Source: an uncultured Pelagibacteraceae bacterium (GTDB taxonomy: Bacteria; Pseudomonadota; Alphaproteobacteria; Pelagibacterales; AG-422-B15). Taken from it: DNA of 45,967 nucleotides. How positions within the stretch are numbered: position 1 is the first letter of the stretch; every line of letters starts with the position of its first letter. Below the pieces are notes generated by a model. The model was not told the origin of the DNA. It made no database searches and worked only from the letters and a program-made list of their open reading frames with translations. Made by a program: the position numbers and the translations under genes. The stretch spans positions 1-45,967 of the forward strand of contig CACCCN010000009.1 in assembly GCA_902544525.1 (NCBI GenBank), written 5' to 3'. Below, piece after piece: positions 19,288-30,597 of this stretch.

Positions 19288-20682
19288 TTATATATGGATT
19301 GCACGTTTTTCTACGTTTAATGCTGCTTCTTTAATTGATTCAGTAAGTGTTGGATGGGCATGACAAGTGCGAGCAATATCTTCAGATGAAGCCCCAAATT
19401 CCATAGCTAGCGCCAACTCAGCAATCATATTACCTACATCAGGCCCAATCATATGAACTCCAAGGACCTTATCAGAATTTGCATCAGATAAAATTTTAAC
19501 AAATCCTAATGTTTCATGCATAACCTTTGCTTTTGCGTTTGCAGTAAAAGGAAATTTTCCAACCTTATATTTTACCCCCAGTGACTTTAGCTCTTCTTCT
19601 GTCTTTCCAACTGAAGCAACTTCAGGGGCTGTATAGACTACCGAGGGAATAGTATCAAAATTAACATGCCCCACTTGACCGACAATGATTTCTGCTAATG
19701 CCGTACCTTCTTCTGAGGCTTTGTGTGCCAGCATGGGACCTAGCTTACAATCGCCTATTGCAAAAATATTTTCTGCTGATGTTTGGAAGTTATCTTTTGT
19801 TATTATAAAACCTTTACTATCAATCTGTACTCCAGCTTCATCCAGGTTCAACCCAAATGTGTAAGGCTTTCTTCCAATTGAAATTAAGACTTTATCACAG
19901 CTTATCTCTGAAGTTTGCCCTTCTTTAGTTTCAATCGAAATATATAATTTATTATTCTTCTTAGTGATTTTTTTGAAAGCAGTAGAAAGTTTAAAATCAA
20001 TTCCCTGTTTTATTAAAATTTTTTGGAATTGATTGGAGATTTCATGATCCATATTAGGAATAATTCTATCAGCATATTCAATTACGGTTACCTTTGATCC
20101 TAATCGTGACCATACCGAACCCATTTCTAAGCCTATATAACCTGCACCTACGACAACTAATTCATCGGGTACCTTGCTTAAGCTTAACGCCCCTGTTGAA
20201 CTTAATATGTCTTTTTCGTCAATTACAACATTATCTGGAACTGCTACTTCTGATCCAGTTGCAATGACAATATTTTTTCCATTTATGATTTGATCACTAT
20301 CATCTTTTAAAATTGTTACCTCATTTTTTCCGCTGATTTTTCCAAAGCCTTGGATATGGCTTACCTTATTTTTTTTAAATAAAAATTGAATGCCGTCGGT
20401 TAAGCCTTCAACAGATTTATCTTTGGAGGACATCATTTTAGACAAGTCTAACTTTACATTATCAATGTTAATTCCTATATCTGTATAGTTTTTAGTGTCA
20501 TAATATATTTGTGAGGCGTGCAATAGAGATTTTGAGGGAATACAACCAATATTTAAGCATGTTCCACCTAATGTCTGACGCTTTTCAACACAACATACTT
20601 TTAAACCTAACTGTGCAGCTCTGATTGCACAGACATAGCCACCTGGTCCACTTCCAATAACAATGAGATCAAATTGTTCCAT
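19288..20682 (-). CDS. lpd: Dihydrolipoyl dehydrogenase (E3)
   Basis: A 464-residue FAD/NAD disulfide oxidoreductase that reoxidises dihydrolipoamide of 2-oxoglutarate dehydrogenase and probably other 2-oxoacid dehydrogenases. FAD-binding VIGSGPGGYVCAIRAAQLG is at the N-terminus; the redox disulfide is in GGTCLNIGCIPSK near 38-50; VGAGYIGLEMGSVW binds NAD; and AIGDCKLGPMLAHKA and CHAHPTLTES (active-site His and Glu) follow. It starts two bases after the odhB stop and is the last gene of the TCA operon, ahead of the terminator at 19132-19165. Confidence 0.98.
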   Translation of the reverse strand: MEQFDLIVIGSGPGGYVCAIRAAQLGLKVCCVEKRQTLGGTCLNIGCIPSKSLLHASQIYYDTKNYTDIGINIDNVKLDLSKMMSSKDKSVEGLTDGIQFLFKKNKVSHIQGFGKISGKNEVTILKDDSDQIINGKNIVIATGSEVAVPDNVVIDEKDILSSTGALSLSKVPDELVVVGAGYIGLEMGSVWSRLGSKVTVIEYADRIIPNMDHEISNQFQKILIKQGIDFKLSTAFKKITKKNNKLYISIETKEGQTSEISCDKVLISIGRKPYTFGLNLDEAGVQIDSKGFIITKDNFQTSAENIFAIGDCKLGPMLAHKASEEGTALAEIIVGQVGHVNFDTIPSVVYTAPEVASVGKTEEELKSLGVKYKVGKFPFTANAKAKVMHETLGFVKILSDANSDKVLGVHMIGPDVGNMIAELALAMEFGASSEDIARTCHAHPTLTESIKEAALNVEKRAIHI

Positions 20683-20684
20683 CT

Positions 20685-21947
20685 TTAAACACTCAATAAA
20701 ATTCTTCTTGGGTCTTCTAAACTTTCCTTAACTCTCACTAAAAATGTAACAGCGGCTTTACCATCAATTAGTCTATGGTCATATGATAAAGCTAAATACA
20801 TCATGGGCCTAATCTTTATCTCTCCGTCAATAGCAATTGGTCTTTCTTGAATCTTATGCATACCTAGCACTCCAGATTGTGGTGGGTTAATGATTGGCGT
20901 TGACATAAGTGATCCATAAACTCCTCCATTAGATATAGTGAATGTTCCATCCTGCATATCACTTATACTTAGTTTGCCATCTCGAGCTTTTTTACCAAGA
21001 CTAGAAATTTCCTTTTCAATATCTGCTACTGTTAGTTCATCTGCATTCTTGACCACAGGAACCACTAGTCCTTGATCAGTTCCAACTGCAACTCCTATAT
21101 TGTAGTAATTTTTATAAATGATATCATCATTTTCAATTTCTGCATTTACTTCTGGTATTTCTTTTAATGCAGTAATACATGCTTTTACAAAAAATGACAT
21201 GAAGCCAAGTTTAACACCATGCTTCTTTTCAAAAAATTCTTTATACTCAGTTCTTACAGTAATAAGCTCAGACATATCAACTTCATTGAATGTTGTTAAA
21301 ATTGCAGCAGTGTTTTGCGCATCTTTTAATCTCTTAGCAATAGTCTTTCGAAGGCGTGACATGCTAACACGTTCAATAAGTTGATTATTAGACTTAGTTT
21401 TTGGTTGTGTTACATTAGTAGTTTCTTGGGTTTTAAAACTTTCTGATTTATTTGCTAAAAAATTTAACGCGTCTTCTTTTGTTATTCTTCCATTCTTTCC
21501 AGAAGGCATAATTTGATCAGGATTAATATTATTTTCAGCTACTATTTTTCTTACCGCAGGAGAAAGTTCATTTGATGCTGCTTTAACTTCTTGAGCAACT
21601 TGCTTAACTGGCTCAGGGACGATAGTTTCAGCCTGCTCTTGAATTTCTTCTTTTATTTCAATAGGTTCAGGATCAGGCAAAATTTCAGATTTTGTATCAG
21701 TAGGTGCTTGTCCTTCAACTATTGATCCAAGAACAGCTCCAACTTCAACAGTATCTCCATCATTAACTTTAATATCAGAAAGTTGTCCAGTGGCAGGCGC
21801 TGGAACCTCTAAAGTGACTTTATCAGTTTCTAATTCCAATAATGGCTCATCAACTGTTACTGGATCACCAATTTTTTTGTACCACCTTGCTATTGTTGCT
21901 TCAGTGACAGACTCACCTAGTGATGGAACTTGTATATCTGTAGTCAT
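20685..21947 (-). CDS. sucB: Dihydrolipoyllysine succinyltransferase (E2 of 2-oxoglutarate dehydrogenase)
   Basis: A 420-residue E2 core subunit. The N-terminal lipoyl domain carries the lipoylated lysine in [16 protein letters not shown] near residue 43. A Pro/Glu/Val-rich linker (about 75-125) leads to the peripheral E1/E3-binding domain ([28 protein letters not shown]), and a second linker leads to the catalytic domain with SYDHRLIDG. One lipoyl domain is normal for this enzyme. It lies 16 bases after sucA and just before lpd, which supports assignment to the 2-oxoglutarate complex rather than the pyruvate one. The name odhB is equally used. Confidence 0.97.
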   Translation of the reverse strand: MTTDIQVPSLGESVTEATIARWYKKIGDPVTVDEPLLELETDKVTLEVPAPATGQLSDIKVNDGDTVEVGAVLGSIVEGQAPTDTKSEILPDPEPIEIKEEIQEQAETIVPEPVKQVAQEVKAASNELSPAVRKIVAENNINPDQIMPSGKNGRITKEDALNFLANKSESFKTQETTNVTQPKTKSNNQLIERVSMSRLRKTIAKRLKDAQNTAAILTTFNEVDMSELITVRTEYKEFFEKKHGVKLGFMSFFVKACITALKEIPEVNAEIENDDIIYKNYYNIGVAVGTDQGLVVPVVKNADELTVADIEKEISSLGKKARDGKLSISDMQDGTFTISNGGVYGSLMSTPIINPPQSGVLGMHKIQERPIAIDGEIKIRPMMYLALSYDHRLIDGKAAVTFLVRVKESLEDPRRILLSV

Positions 21948-21963
21948 AACTTATTATATGCCT

Positions 21964-24909
21964 TTATACGCTTAAAGCCGAGTCAATCAACATTTTTTGC
22001 TGTTTTTGGTGTTTACTCATTAAACCTGTTGCCGTAGATGCTGCAGGTGACCTGCCAACATATTTTACTTGGCTATTTTCGCACCCCGCTTTTGTTAAGC
22101 ACCAATTAATGTATCTTTCCATTGTGTTCCATGGACCCATGTTTTTTGGTTCTTCTTGACACCATATAAATTCAGCTTTTTTAAATCTTGAAATAATAGG
22201 GGTTAAAGCCTTTGCTGGAAAAGGATATAGTTGTTCAAGTCTTATAATATAAATATCTACTTTTTTTGAACTATCTCTCTCAGATATAAGATCATAATAA
22301 ACTTTACCCGAACACATGATTACTTTTTTGATTTCACTGTCAGCATTTAAAAATTGTTTCTTATGTTTTGTCTCTCCATCATCAAGTAAAACTCTATGAA
22401 AAGTATCATCAGTAAAATCTTCAACTTTTGATATACACTGCTTATGTCTTAATAATGATTTTGGAGTAAACATGATCAAAGGCTTTCTAAAATCTCTTAG
22501 CAATTGTCTTCTTAAAATATGAAAGTAGTTTGCTGGTGTTGTGCAGTTAGCAACTATCATATTCTCCTCAGCACAAAGCTGTAAATATCTCTCTATCCTT
22601 GCAGATGAGTGTTCAGGACCTTGTCCTTCATATCCATGCGGAAGCAAAAGAACTAGACCACTCATTCTTAACCATTTTGCTTCTCCAGGAGCAATAAATT
22701 GATCAATTTGAACTTGAGCACCATTAGCAAAGTCTCCAAACTGGGCTTCCCACAAAACCAGTGCTCCTGGGTAATCCAATGAATAACCATATTCATATCC
22801 AAGGATTGCGGCTTCTGATAAAAAGCTATCAATTCCCTCATATCTTGCTTGTTTGTCACTAATATTATTTAAAGGGATATATCTTTCCTCAGTTTCTTGG
22901 TCTACGATTGCTGAGTGTCTTTGGCTAAAAGTACCCCTAATGCTATCTTGTCCAACCAGTCTAACAGGATAACCTTCATTTAAAAGAGACCCAAAGGCAA
23001 GTGACTCAGCGGTAGCCCAATCAATTGACTCTCCTGCCTCAATAGCACTTTTTCTATTAGATATAATTCTTTTTAGTGTTTTATGAATTTTTAATTCCTC
23101 TGGATAAGAAGAAATTTTAGATCCAATTTCCTTAAAGTCTTTTTTTGAAATTGATGTCAAAATCTTACGCTTACTGCCTCTTGAAGATTTCATATTGGCC
23201 CAAAAACCATCTAACCAATCTGCTTTATTTGGCTTAAATGATTTTGCAGCATCAAATTCATTATCTAAATGTTTAACAAAATTTGATTTCATTTCTTGAA
23301 CTTTATTATCATCAAAAAGTTTTTCACTGATAATTTTTTCTGCATAAGTATCTGCAACTGATTTGTGCGACTTAATCTTTTTATACATTAATGGTTGGGT
23401 AAAAGTAGGATCATCACCTTCATTATGTCCAAATCGTCTATAGCAAAAAACATCAATCACGACATCTTTATTGAATTTTTGTCTAAATTCAGTTGCTACT
23501 CTTGCAGCATATATAACTGCTTCACAATCATCTCCATTAACATGAAGAATTGGAGCATTAATAAACTTAGCTACATCAGATGGATATGGGGACGATCTTC
23601 CAAAACTTGGGCTTGTAGTAAATCCAATCTGATTATTGACTATAATATGTATGGTGCCACCTGTCTTGTGTCCCCTGAGGCCCGACAATGCAAAACATTC
23701 AGCAACTATGCCCTGTCCAGCAAATGCTGCATCACCATGAAGTAGAATAGGCATCACTGAATCAAATGACTCTTGTATCGATCTTCCTTCATCAGACCTC
23801 AAATGAGCTTGTTTAGCCCTTACTCTGCCTAAAACTACCGGATCAACCGCCTCTAGGTGAGACGGGTTGGCTGTTAGCGATATGTGAACTTTATTGTCAT
23901 CGAATATTCGATCTGATGACGTTCCAAGGTGATATTTAACATCTCCAGACCCAGCAACATCTTCCGGCATTATTGACCCACCAGCAAATTCATGAAAAAT
24001 CTCTTGATAAGCTTTTCCCATAACAGTTGCTAGAACTCCTAAGCGTCCTCTGTGTGGCATTCCAATAACTATTTCCGAAACTCCTAGTTGCCCACCTTTT
24101 TTAATAATCTGTTCCATGGCTGGAATAATTGTTTCCGCACCATCTAATCCAAATCTTTTAGTCCCCACGAATTTTTTATGTAGGTACTTTTCAAATCCTT
24201 CAGCTTCAATTAATTTTTTTAAAATAAACTCCTTACCTAAATCAGTGAAAGTAATTTCTTTGTCTTTACCTTCTATTCTTTGTTGTAGCCAGCTCTTTTC
24301 CTCTGGGTCACTGATGTGCATAAACTCTATACCAATAGTAGAGCAATAAGTTCGGTGTAATATTTCTAGAATTTCTTTTAAGGTTGCAAACTCTAATCCT
24401 AAAACGTTGTCTAAAAATATTTCTCGATTCATATCTTCTTCTCTAAAACCGTAAGTCTCTGGTCTTAGTTCTGCATGATCATATTTTTCTACTAGTTCTA
24501 ATGGATCTAAATTGGCGTTTAGATGACCTCTAATTCGATAAGCCCGAATCATCATAATTGCACGTATAGAGTCTAAAGTAGCATTTCTTGAAGCTTCTTC
24601 AGGAATCTTAAATGTCTTTGATGACTTTAACGTATTTTCATATGATTGAATTTCTGAGGGCCAGTTTCCATCAATTGCTGACACTAAATCACCATTGTTA
24701 ATTTTTATTTTATCGTATGCAGACCAGCTTGCATTTGAAACTTTGTCTGTGTTTGTATCACCAATACCAGAAAAAAAGGTTTGCCAGTCACCAGGAACAC
24801 TAACTGGGTTTTCCAGATATTTTTCGTACATTTGCTCTATGAATGCACTATTTGTGCCATGCAAAAATGATGTTTTTTCAAAAATTTCGTTATCTGATAA
24901 CTTCGACAT
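21964..24909 (-). CDS. sucA: 2-oxoglutarate dehydrogenase E1 component
   Basis: A 981-residue thiamine-diphosphate E1 that decarboxylates 2-oxoglutarate and succinylates the E2 lipoyl arm. Family signatures include SFLHGTNSAFIEQMYEKY at the N-terminus, GMPHRGRLGVLA, LHGDAAFAGQGIVAE (cofactor region) and LLPHGYEGQGPEHSSARIER near the C-terminus. Length matches the family. The 52-base gap upstream is the largest inside the sucC-lpd run, but all genes share a strand, so an operon is likely. Confidence 0.98.
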   Translation of the reverse strand: MSKLSDNEIFEKTSFLHGTNSAFIEQMYEKYLENPVSVPGDWQTFFSGIGDTNTDKVSNASWSAYDKIKINNGDLVSAIDGNWPSEIQSYENTLKSSKTFKIPEEASRNATLDSIRAIMMIRAYRIRGHLNANLDPLELVEKYDHAELRPETYGFREEDMNREIFLDNVLGLEFATLKEILEILHRTYCSTIGIEFMHISDPEEKSWLQQRIEGKDKEITFTDLGKEFILKKLIEAEGFEKYLHKKFVGTKRFGLDGAETIIPAMEQIIKKGGQLGVSEIVIGMPHRGRLGVLATVMGKAYQEIFHEFAGGSIMPEDVAGSGDVKYHLGTSSDRIFDDNKVHISLTANPSHLEAVDPVVLGRVRAKQAHLRSDEGRSIQESFDSVMPILLHGDAAFAGQGIVAECFALSGLRGHKTGGTIHIIVNNQIGFTTSPSFGRSSPYPSDVAKFINAPILHVNGDDCEAVIYAARVATEFRQKFNKDVVIDVFCYRRFGHNEGDDPTFTQPLMYKKIKSHKSVADTYAEKIISEKLFDDNKVQEMKSNFVKHLDNEFDAAKSFKPNKADWLDGFWANMKSSRGSKRKILTSISKKDFKEIGSKISSYPEELKIHKTLKRIISNRKSAIEAGESIDWATAESLAFGSLLNEGYPVRLVGQDSIRGTFSQRHSAIVDQETEERYIPLNNISDKQARYEGIDSFLSEAAILGYEYGYSLDYPGALVLWEAQFGDFANGAQVQIDQFIAPGEAKWLRMSGLVLLLPHGYEGQGPEHSSARIERYLQLCAEENMIVANCTTPANYFHILRRQLLRDFRKPLIMFTPKSLLRHKQCISKVEDFTDDTFHRVLLDDGETKHKKQFLNADSEIKKVIMCSGKVYYDLISERDSSKKVDIYIIRLEQLYPFPAKALTPIISRFKKAEFIWCQEEPKNMGPWNTMERYINWCLTKAGCENSQVKYVGRSPAASTATGLMSKHQKQQKMLIDSALSV

Positions 24910-24961
24910 TTATATAACTAATATATTTCATTTTGAGGTGAATGAAACCTATAGAAAGTAA

Positions 24962-25837
24962 TTAATTTTTTAATACTTCCACTAAAGTTGAACCAAGTGC
25001 GGCTGGAGAATTGGATATGCTTACGCCTGCGCTTCGCATAGCTTCGATTTTATCTTGTGCTCCACCTTTACCGCCAGCCACTATTGCGCCAGCGTGTCCC
25101 ATTCTTCGACCAGGAGGGGCAGATGTACCAGCTATAAACCCAACTGTAGGCTTTTTAGTCTTTTGGCTTTTCAAGAAATCTGCTGCTTCTTCTTCAGCTG
25201 AGCCTCCTATTTCACCAATCATAATAATCGACTCTGTCTCATCATCCTTCAGAAATAAATCTAAGCAATCAATAAAATTAGTTCCATTTATTGGATCGCC
25301 ACCAATACCAACACATGTTGATTGTCCCATGCCCGCCATAGTCGTTTGAAATACGGCCTCGTATGTTAATGTACCTGATCTAGATACAATACCAACATTA
25401 CCTTTCTTATGAATATGCGCAGGCATAATACCAATTTTACATTCATCAGGAGTAATTATTCCGGGACAATTGGGTCCCAATAGTCTAGATTTTGAATCTC
25501 TCAATTTATCTTTAACATTCATCATGTCCATAACTGGAATACCTTCGGTAATACAAACAATAAGTTCAATTTCACTATCGATAGCTTCTAATATTGCATT
25601 GGCTGCATACGGTGGTGGTACATAAATTACTGAGGCATTTGCTTGAGTTGTATCTTTTGCTTCTTGCACAGAATTAAATACCGGCAAGTCTAAATGGGTT
25701 GTGCCACCTTTTTTGGGAGTAACACCACCAACTAGTTTGGTACCATATTTTAGAGCTTGCTCAGAATGAAAAGTACCTTGAGAACCAGTAAACCCCTGGC
25801 AAATAACTCTAGTTTCTTTATTAACAATTATAGACAT
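24962..25837 (-). CDS. sucD: Succinyl-CoA synthetase alpha subunit
   Basis: A 291-residue alpha subunit that binds CoA ([17 protein letters not shown]) and carries the phosphorylated active-site histidine in [16 protein letters not shown] near residue 246. It couples succinyl-CoA cleavage to nucleotide triphosphate formation in the TCA cycle together with sucC. Its start overlaps the last base of the sucC stop, the tight coupling usual for two subunits made in equal amounts. Confidence 0.98.
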   Translation of the reverse strand: MSIIVNKETRVICQGFTGSQGTFHSEQALKYGTKLVGGVTPKKGGTTHLDLPVFNSVQEAKDTTQANASVIYVPPPYAANAILEAIDSEIELIVCITEGIPVMDMMNVKDKLRDSKSRLLGPNCPGIITPDECKIGIMPAHIHKKGNVGIVSRSGTLTYEAVFQTTMAGMGQSTCVGIGGDPINGTNFIDCLDLFLKDDETESIIMIGEIGGSAEEEAADFLKSQKTKKPTVGFIAGTSAPPGRRMGHAGAIVAGGKGGAQDKIEAMRSAGVSISNSPAALGSTLVEVLKN

Positions 25838-26994
25838 TAAACTAACTCCACAATCTTTTTTGCCGCGTCATCTAGATCAGTTGCCGATATAATGTCTATA
25901 CCAGAATTATTTAATATATTTTTTCCTTCTTCAACATTAGTTCCTTCAAGGCGCACTACTAATGGTACATTAATTTGAAGCTCTTTGGCTGCAGCTACAA
26001 TACCGCTAGCAATAATATCACAACGCATGATGCCACCAAAAATGTTAACAAGAATACCTTTCACTCCAGGATCAGACAAAATAATCTTAAACGCACTTGT
26101 TACTTTTTCTTTGCTAGCTCCACCACCAACATCAAGAAAATTGGCTGGTTCACCCCCATAGAGCTTAATAATATCAAGGCTCGCCATTGCCAAACCTGCG
26201 CCATTGACCATACAACCAATACTGCCATCTAACTTAATGTAAGCTAAATCATATTTTGCCGCTTCTATCTCATATTCATCTTCTTCATTTGGATCTCTTA
26301 ATTCCATAATTTCTGGATGACGATACAACGCATTATCATCAAAATTTACTTTGGCATCTAAGCAGATTAATTTTTCTGTCTCAGTTATAATGAGTGGGTT
26401 TATTTCTAACAAACTTGCATCTTTTTCTATGAAAAATTTATATAGATTTTTAATAAGACTATCTAATTCAGATAATAATGATCCTGTTAAATTTAAACTA
26501 TCAGCTATTTTTGTGACATTGTCTGCTGTTACTCCATCACTAGGCTCGATAAAAACTGTTGTTATTTCATGTGGTGTTTCTTCAGCAACTTTTTCAATAT
26601 CCATACCACCCATTTTTGACACAATAAAGGCTACTTTGCTTGTAGCGCGATCTACAAGACAAGATAGGTAAAGTTCTTTTTTTATGTCAGAACCATTTTC
26701 TATGTAAAGCCTTTGAACCAACTTACCTTCTGGTCCAGTTTGTGGGGTTACCAAATTCATGCCAAACATCTTTTTAGCTTCAACAACTGCATCTGCTGTA
26801 GAACTAACAACTTTCACACCGCCACCTTTGCCTCTGCCGCCTGCATGTATTTGTGCCTTAACAACCCAAGTTGGTCCGCTTACTTTACTTACCGCCATCT
26901 CGATTTCATCTTTAGTAAATGCTACTGCACCTGTAGAAACAGGAATGTTATATGTACTAAATAATTCTTTGGCTTGGTATTCGTGAATGTTCAT
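25837..26994 (-). CDS. sucC: Succinyl-CoA synthetase beta subunit (ADP-forming)
   Basis: A 385-residue ATP-grasp beta subunit. The N-terminus [34 protein letters not shown], the [11 protein letters not shown] core and [10 protein letters not shown] are diagnostic. It binds nucleotide and Mg and pairs with SucD. It starts three bases after the mdh stop and overlaps sucD by one base. Confidence 0.98.
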   Translation of the reverse strand: MNIHEYQAKELFSTYNIPVSTGAVAFTKDEIEMAVSKVSGPTWVVKAQIHAGGRGKGGGVKVVSSTADAVVEAKKMFGMNLVTPQTGPEGKLVQRLYIENGSDIKKELYLSCLVDRATSKVAFIVSKMGGMDIEKVAEETPHEITTVFIEPSDGVTADNVTKIADSLNLTGSLLSELDSLIKNLYKFFIEKDASLLEINPLIITETEKLICLDAKVNFDDNALYRHPEIMELRDPNEEDEYEIEAAKYDLAYIKLDGSIGCMVNGAGLAMASLDIIKLYGGEPANFLDVGGGASKEKVTSAFKIILSDPGVKGILVNIFGGIMRCDIIASGIVAAAKELQINVPLVVRLEGTNVEEGKNILNNSGIDIISATDLDDAAKKIVELV

Positions 26995-26997
26995 ATT

Positions 26998-27960
26998 TTA
27001 TATAAGTGATGGATCAATTTTTCTTGCAGAGTCAAATAATTCTTTTACTGCATCTATTGAAATATCAAAATGTTTTTTTTCTTCTACATCTAAATCAAGC
27101 TCTACAACTTTTTGAATACCATTGGCGCCAATGACAACAGGGACACCGGCATAAAGGTCATTAATTCCATATTCTCCATTTAAGTATGCCGCACACGGCA
27201 ATGTTTTATTTTGGTTTTTTAAATATGACTCAGCCATTTCAATACCTGAAGCTGCAGGACCATAAAATGCTGAGCCCGTTTGAAGTAGTTTTACAACCTC
27301 GGCACCACCTTTTCTGGTGCGGTCAATTATTTCATCTAATCTATCTAATGTTATTTTACCCTCATTGACATAGTCCATTAAGGGTTTTCCTGACACGGTA
27401 GTTCTATTTGGGACAGGTACCATTGTATCTCCATGACCACCCAATACAAACGAATCAACCTCTTTAATTGGAACATTAAGTTCTTGCGAAATAAAAAATT
27501 TAAATCTTGAGGTGTCAAGAATACCTGCCATTCCTATAACTTTATTTTTAGGAAGGCCTGAGTATTTTTGTAATGCCATTACAATTACATCTAGAGGATT
27601 GGTAATACATATTACAAAAGCATTTGGGGATGTATCTTTTATACCTTCAGCAACTTGTTTAATAATATTTAAATTTGTACCAAGTAAATCATCCCGTGTC
27701 ATTCCAGGCTTGCGTGGCACTCCTGCAGTAATGATAATTACATCTGAATTACTAGTATCACTATAATCACTTGTTCCTGTAATTTTTACATCTAACCCGT
27801 CAACAGCTGTTGATTGCGATAAGTCTAGCGCTTTGCCTTTTGCTAATCCTTCAGCTACATCAAACAAAACAACATCACCAAGTTCTTTCATTACTATTAG
27901 ATGGGCTAATGTTCCACCGATTTGTCCTGATCCAATAAGGGATATTTTTGACTTTTTCAT
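26998..27960 (-). CDS. mdh: Malate dehydrogenase
   Basis: A 320-residue NAD-dependent malate dehydrogenase of the lactate-dehydrogenase-like group common in Alphaproteobacteria. It shows the Rossmann loop [12 protein letters not shown], the substrate-loop arginines in [22 protein letters not shown] and the catalytic histidine in GGHGDTMVP near residue 175. It oxidises malate to oxaloacetate. It heads mdh-sucCD-sucAB-lpd; the 80 bases upstream contain a TATAAA that could be a -10 box, but the matching -35 is poor. Confidence 0.97.
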   Translation of the reverse strand: MKKSKISLIGSGQIGGTLAHLIVMKELGDVVLFDVAEGLAKGKALDLSQSTAVDGLDVKITGTSDYSDTSNSDVIIITAGVPRKPGMTRDDLLGTNLNIIKQVAEGIKDTSPNAFVICITNPLDVIVMALQKYSGLPKNKVIGMAGILDTSRFKFFISQELNVPIKEVDSFVLGGHGDTMVPVPNRTTVSGKPLMDYVNEGKITLDRLDEIIDRTRKGGAEVVKLLQTGSAFYGPAASGIEMAESYLKNQNKTLPCAAYLNGEYGINDLYAGVPVVIGANGIQKVVELDLDVEEKKHFDISIDAVKELFDSARKIDPSLI

Positions 27961-28040
27961 ATGTGTAGATGGTTATTTATAGCCGTAAACTACCTTGAAA
28001 AGGACGAAAATCAAGTGAAGAATGAATTAATTAGAGGGTA

Positions 28041-29534
28041 TTATTTCATTGTTGGCATTTTAAACTCAGCACCACTTCTTATGCCATCTGGCCATCTGGA
28101 TGTTACTGTTTTAAGCTTAGTAAAGAACCTAATTCCCTCCATACCATGCATAGCATGATCACCAAATAATGAGCGTTTCCAACCACCAAAGCTATGAAAA
28201 GCCATTGGCACTGGTATAGGAACATTTATACCAACCATTCCTATTTGACATTGATTGCTAAATGCTCGAGCAGTATCGCCATCACGAGTATAGATTGTTA
28301 CTCCATTACCAAATTCATGTTCGTTAACAAGTTTCAATGCAGAGTCAAAATCATCAGATCTAACTACTGATAATACTGGTCCAAAAATCTCTTCCTTATA
28401 TATTTGCATATCGCTTGTTACGTTATCGAATAAACAGCCGCCAATAAAAAAACCATTTTCATATCCTTGAAGGGAAATGTCTCTACCATCTACCAGTAGT
28501 GAAGCCCCATCCTTAACTCCTGACTCAACATAACTTTTAACTTTTGCGAGGTGTGCTCCACTAATTAGTGGACCCATCTCCACGTCTGGATCATTACCAG
28601 GTCCAACTTTTAACGCTTGCACTCTAGGCTGTAATTTTTCAATTAAAGCATCACCAATTCCTCCTACAGCTACAGCTACTGATAAAGCCATACACCGTTC
28701 ACCAGCAGAACCATAAGCAGCACCCATCAATCCATCAGCAACTTGATCAAGATCAGCATCGGGCATGATTACCATGTGATTTTTTGCACCACCAAGTGCT
28801 TGAACTCTTTTGTTGTGCTGTGAAGAGGTGTGATAGATATACTCAGCAATTGGGGTTGATCCAACAAAACTTACTGCGGATACTTCAGGATGGGTAATTA
28901 AACAATCTACGGCTTCTTTATCTCCATTAACAACATTAAAAACACCATCTGGTAAACCAGCTTCTTTTAGCAAGTCTCCTAATAAAATTAATAAAGAAGG
29001 ATCTTTTTCTGAAGGTTTTAAAATGAAGCAGTTACCACAAGCAATCGCAACCACAAACATCCACATAGGTACCATGGCAGGAAAATTAAATGGAGTTATC
29101 CCAACACAAATCCCTAAAGGTTGCCGCATACTCCAACTATCAATATTGCTTCCAACATTTTCAGAAAACTCACCTTTAATTAAGTGTGGAACACCACACA
29201 TAAATTCAACAACTTCCATACCACGAGTAATCGAACCAATAGAATCACTGAGTACTTTTCCATGCTCTTCTGTCACTTGTGCAGCAAGTTTATCCATATC
29301 TCTGACAAGAAGTTCTTTAAATTTAAAAAATATTCTTGATTTAGTAAGTGGTGGCGTTTTAGACCAAGAGCTGAAGACATTTTTTGCTGAAATAATCGCT
29401 TGTTCTACATCATCACTATTTGCGAAACAAACCTCAGCTATTTTTTCGCCTAAAGCTGGATTATATACATCACCAGATCGTTTAGATTGGCCTGAATATT
29501 CCTTACCATCAATAAAGTGATTAATTTTTTTCAT
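28041..29534 (-). CDS. mmsA: CoA-acylating methylmalonate-semialdehyde dehydrogenase
   Basis: A 497-residue aldehyde dehydrogenase of the MmsA type, which converts methylmalonate semialdehyde (from valine or myo-inositol) to propionyl-CoA, or malonate semialdehyde to acetyl-CoA. The N-terminus MKKINHFIDGKEYSGQS, ICVGITPFNFPAMVPMWMF, the Cys nucleophile in GSAGERCMALS near 285 and the C-terminal FFTKLKTVTSRWPDG are strong MmsA features. It lies between the SDR gene and mdh on the same strand, so its acyl-CoA product could flow into the adjacent TCA genes. Confidence 0.95.
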   Translation of the reverse strand: MKKINHFIDGKEYSGQSKRSGDVYNPALGEKIAEVCFANSDDVEQAIISAKNVFSSWSKTPPLTKSRIFFKFKELLVRDMDKLAAQVTEEHGKVLSDSIGSITRGMEVVEFMCGVPHLIKGEFSENVGSNIDSWSMRQPLGICVGITPFNFPAMVPMWMFVVAIACGNCFILKPSEKDPSLLILLGDLLKEAGLPDGVFNVVNGDKEAVDCLITHPEVSAVSFVGSTPIAEYIYHTSSQHNKRVQALGGAKNHMVIMPDADLDQVADGLMGAAYGSAGERCMALSVAVAVGGIGDALIEKLQPRVQALKVGPGNDPDVEMGPLISGAHLAKVKSYVESGVKDGASLLVDGRDISLQGYENGFFIGGCLFDNVTSDMQIYKEEIFGPVLSVVRSDDFDSALKLVNEHEFGNGVTIYTRDGDTARAFSNQCQIGMVGINVPIPVPMAFHSFGGWKRSLFGDHAMHGMEGIRFFTKLKTVTSRWPDGIRSGAEFKMPTMK

Positions 29535-29540
29535 TAATTG

Positions 29541-30548
29541 CTAAATGTTGAATTCTTCTGAAATTGCTTCACAGCTCTTAGACCATAGCAATGATTTAGT
29601 ATTTTTGTTATCATAAAATCTCTCAAGTGGAAATGCTTTGGCTTTTCCCTTTAGACCTCTTAAACCAGGACCAACAATAACTCCAGAGTTAATTTTTGGG
29701 TCTGCAATGCACCTTAAAAGTCCAAGAGAACCATCTTTTTCAGACTGGCCAAGCTTCATAAGATATCTTGTGAAAAAACTGCCCATTCCTCCATCCTTGA
29801 CCGTACTCGACTGCAGGTCACTTTCTGCTAAACCAGGATGTGCAACCATTGCTTTCAGTTTTGGATTAGATTTTTGAAATTTCTCATGCAAGCAAGCAGT
29901 AAAAGCTGCATTTGCTAACTTTGTTTGACTATAACGCACCCATCTAGCCCCCAAAAAAAACATACTCGCACCATCACCACCCAATTTTCCACCCCTTCTC
30001 TCTAAATATTCACTTTTCAACTCCTTTTGCTGATGTCGCGCTACACTGGAGTGATTTACCACTCTAGCTTCACCAAATTTTTCAGCTGCTACTTCAAGTT
30101 TTGGCATTAATAGCTTGGTGAGTAAAAAATGTGATAGATGATTAGTCTGCATTTGTATGTCATACCCATCAATAGTAGGTTCGTCACGAAAGGCCATAAT
30201 ACCGGCATTATTACAAAGCACGTTCAAACCTTCAGGGCAAAGTTCATTAATCTCTTCAATTGATGTTCTAACCGATTCAAAACTTTGTAAATCACAGTCA
30301 ACTTTATAGAATTGAGCATTGGAAATATTCATTTTAAGTTTTGCAAACGAGGTATCTGATCTTTGAGAGGGACGATTTAATAAAATAACTTTTGCGCCTA
30401 ATCGAGCACAAGCTTCTGCAGCGATGAAGCCCATACCAGAAGTGGTACCAGTAATGGCAATAGTTTTACTTTCCAGAGCGGGCAGAGAATTAAGTAATTG
30501 TTCAAAATACTTAGAATCAAAACCTGGTTTTTTGTATGAACTTGACAT
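29541..30548 (-). CDS. Short-chain dehydrogenase/reductase (retinol-dehydrogenase-like)
   Basis: A 335-residue SDR. The cofactor loop ITGTTSGMGFIAAEACA is near residue 33, NNAGIM near 112, the catalytic serine in NHSSVAR, and the catalytic Tyr and Lys in RYSQTKLAN. The length and N-terminal extension resemble the protochlorophyllide-reductase/retinol-dehydrogenase-like branch, whose bacterial members act on assorted alcohols and carbonyls. The substrate cannot be told. mmsA follows six bases downstream. It is divergent from the Smr gene with 49 bases between starts. Confidence 0.85.
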   Translation of the reverse strand: MSSSYKKPGFDSKYFEQLLNSLPALESKTIAITGTTSGMGFIAAEACARLGAKVILLNRPSQRSDTSFAKLKMNISNAQFYKVDCDLQSFESVRTSIEEINELCPEGLNVLCNNAGIMAFRDEPTIDGYDIQMQTNHLSHFLLTKLLMPKLEVAAEKFGEARVVNHSSVARHQQKELKSEYLERRGGKLGGDGASMFFLGARWVRYSQTKLANAAFTACLHEKFQKSNPKLKAMVAHPGLAESDLQSSTVKDGGMGSFFTRYLMKLGQSEKDGSLGLLRCIADPKINSGVIVGPGLRGLKGKAKAFPLERFYDNKNTKSLLWSKSCEAISEEFNI

Positions 30549-30597
30549 AATTTAAGATTGTAAACGAAAAATAATTAATAACAAAGCAGTATAAATA

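Noticed and set aside
23395-23745. 116-codon plus-strand frame opposite sucA
   Set aside because: It lies wholly antisense within the conserved sucA coding region and shows no recognisable domain or ribosome binding site.
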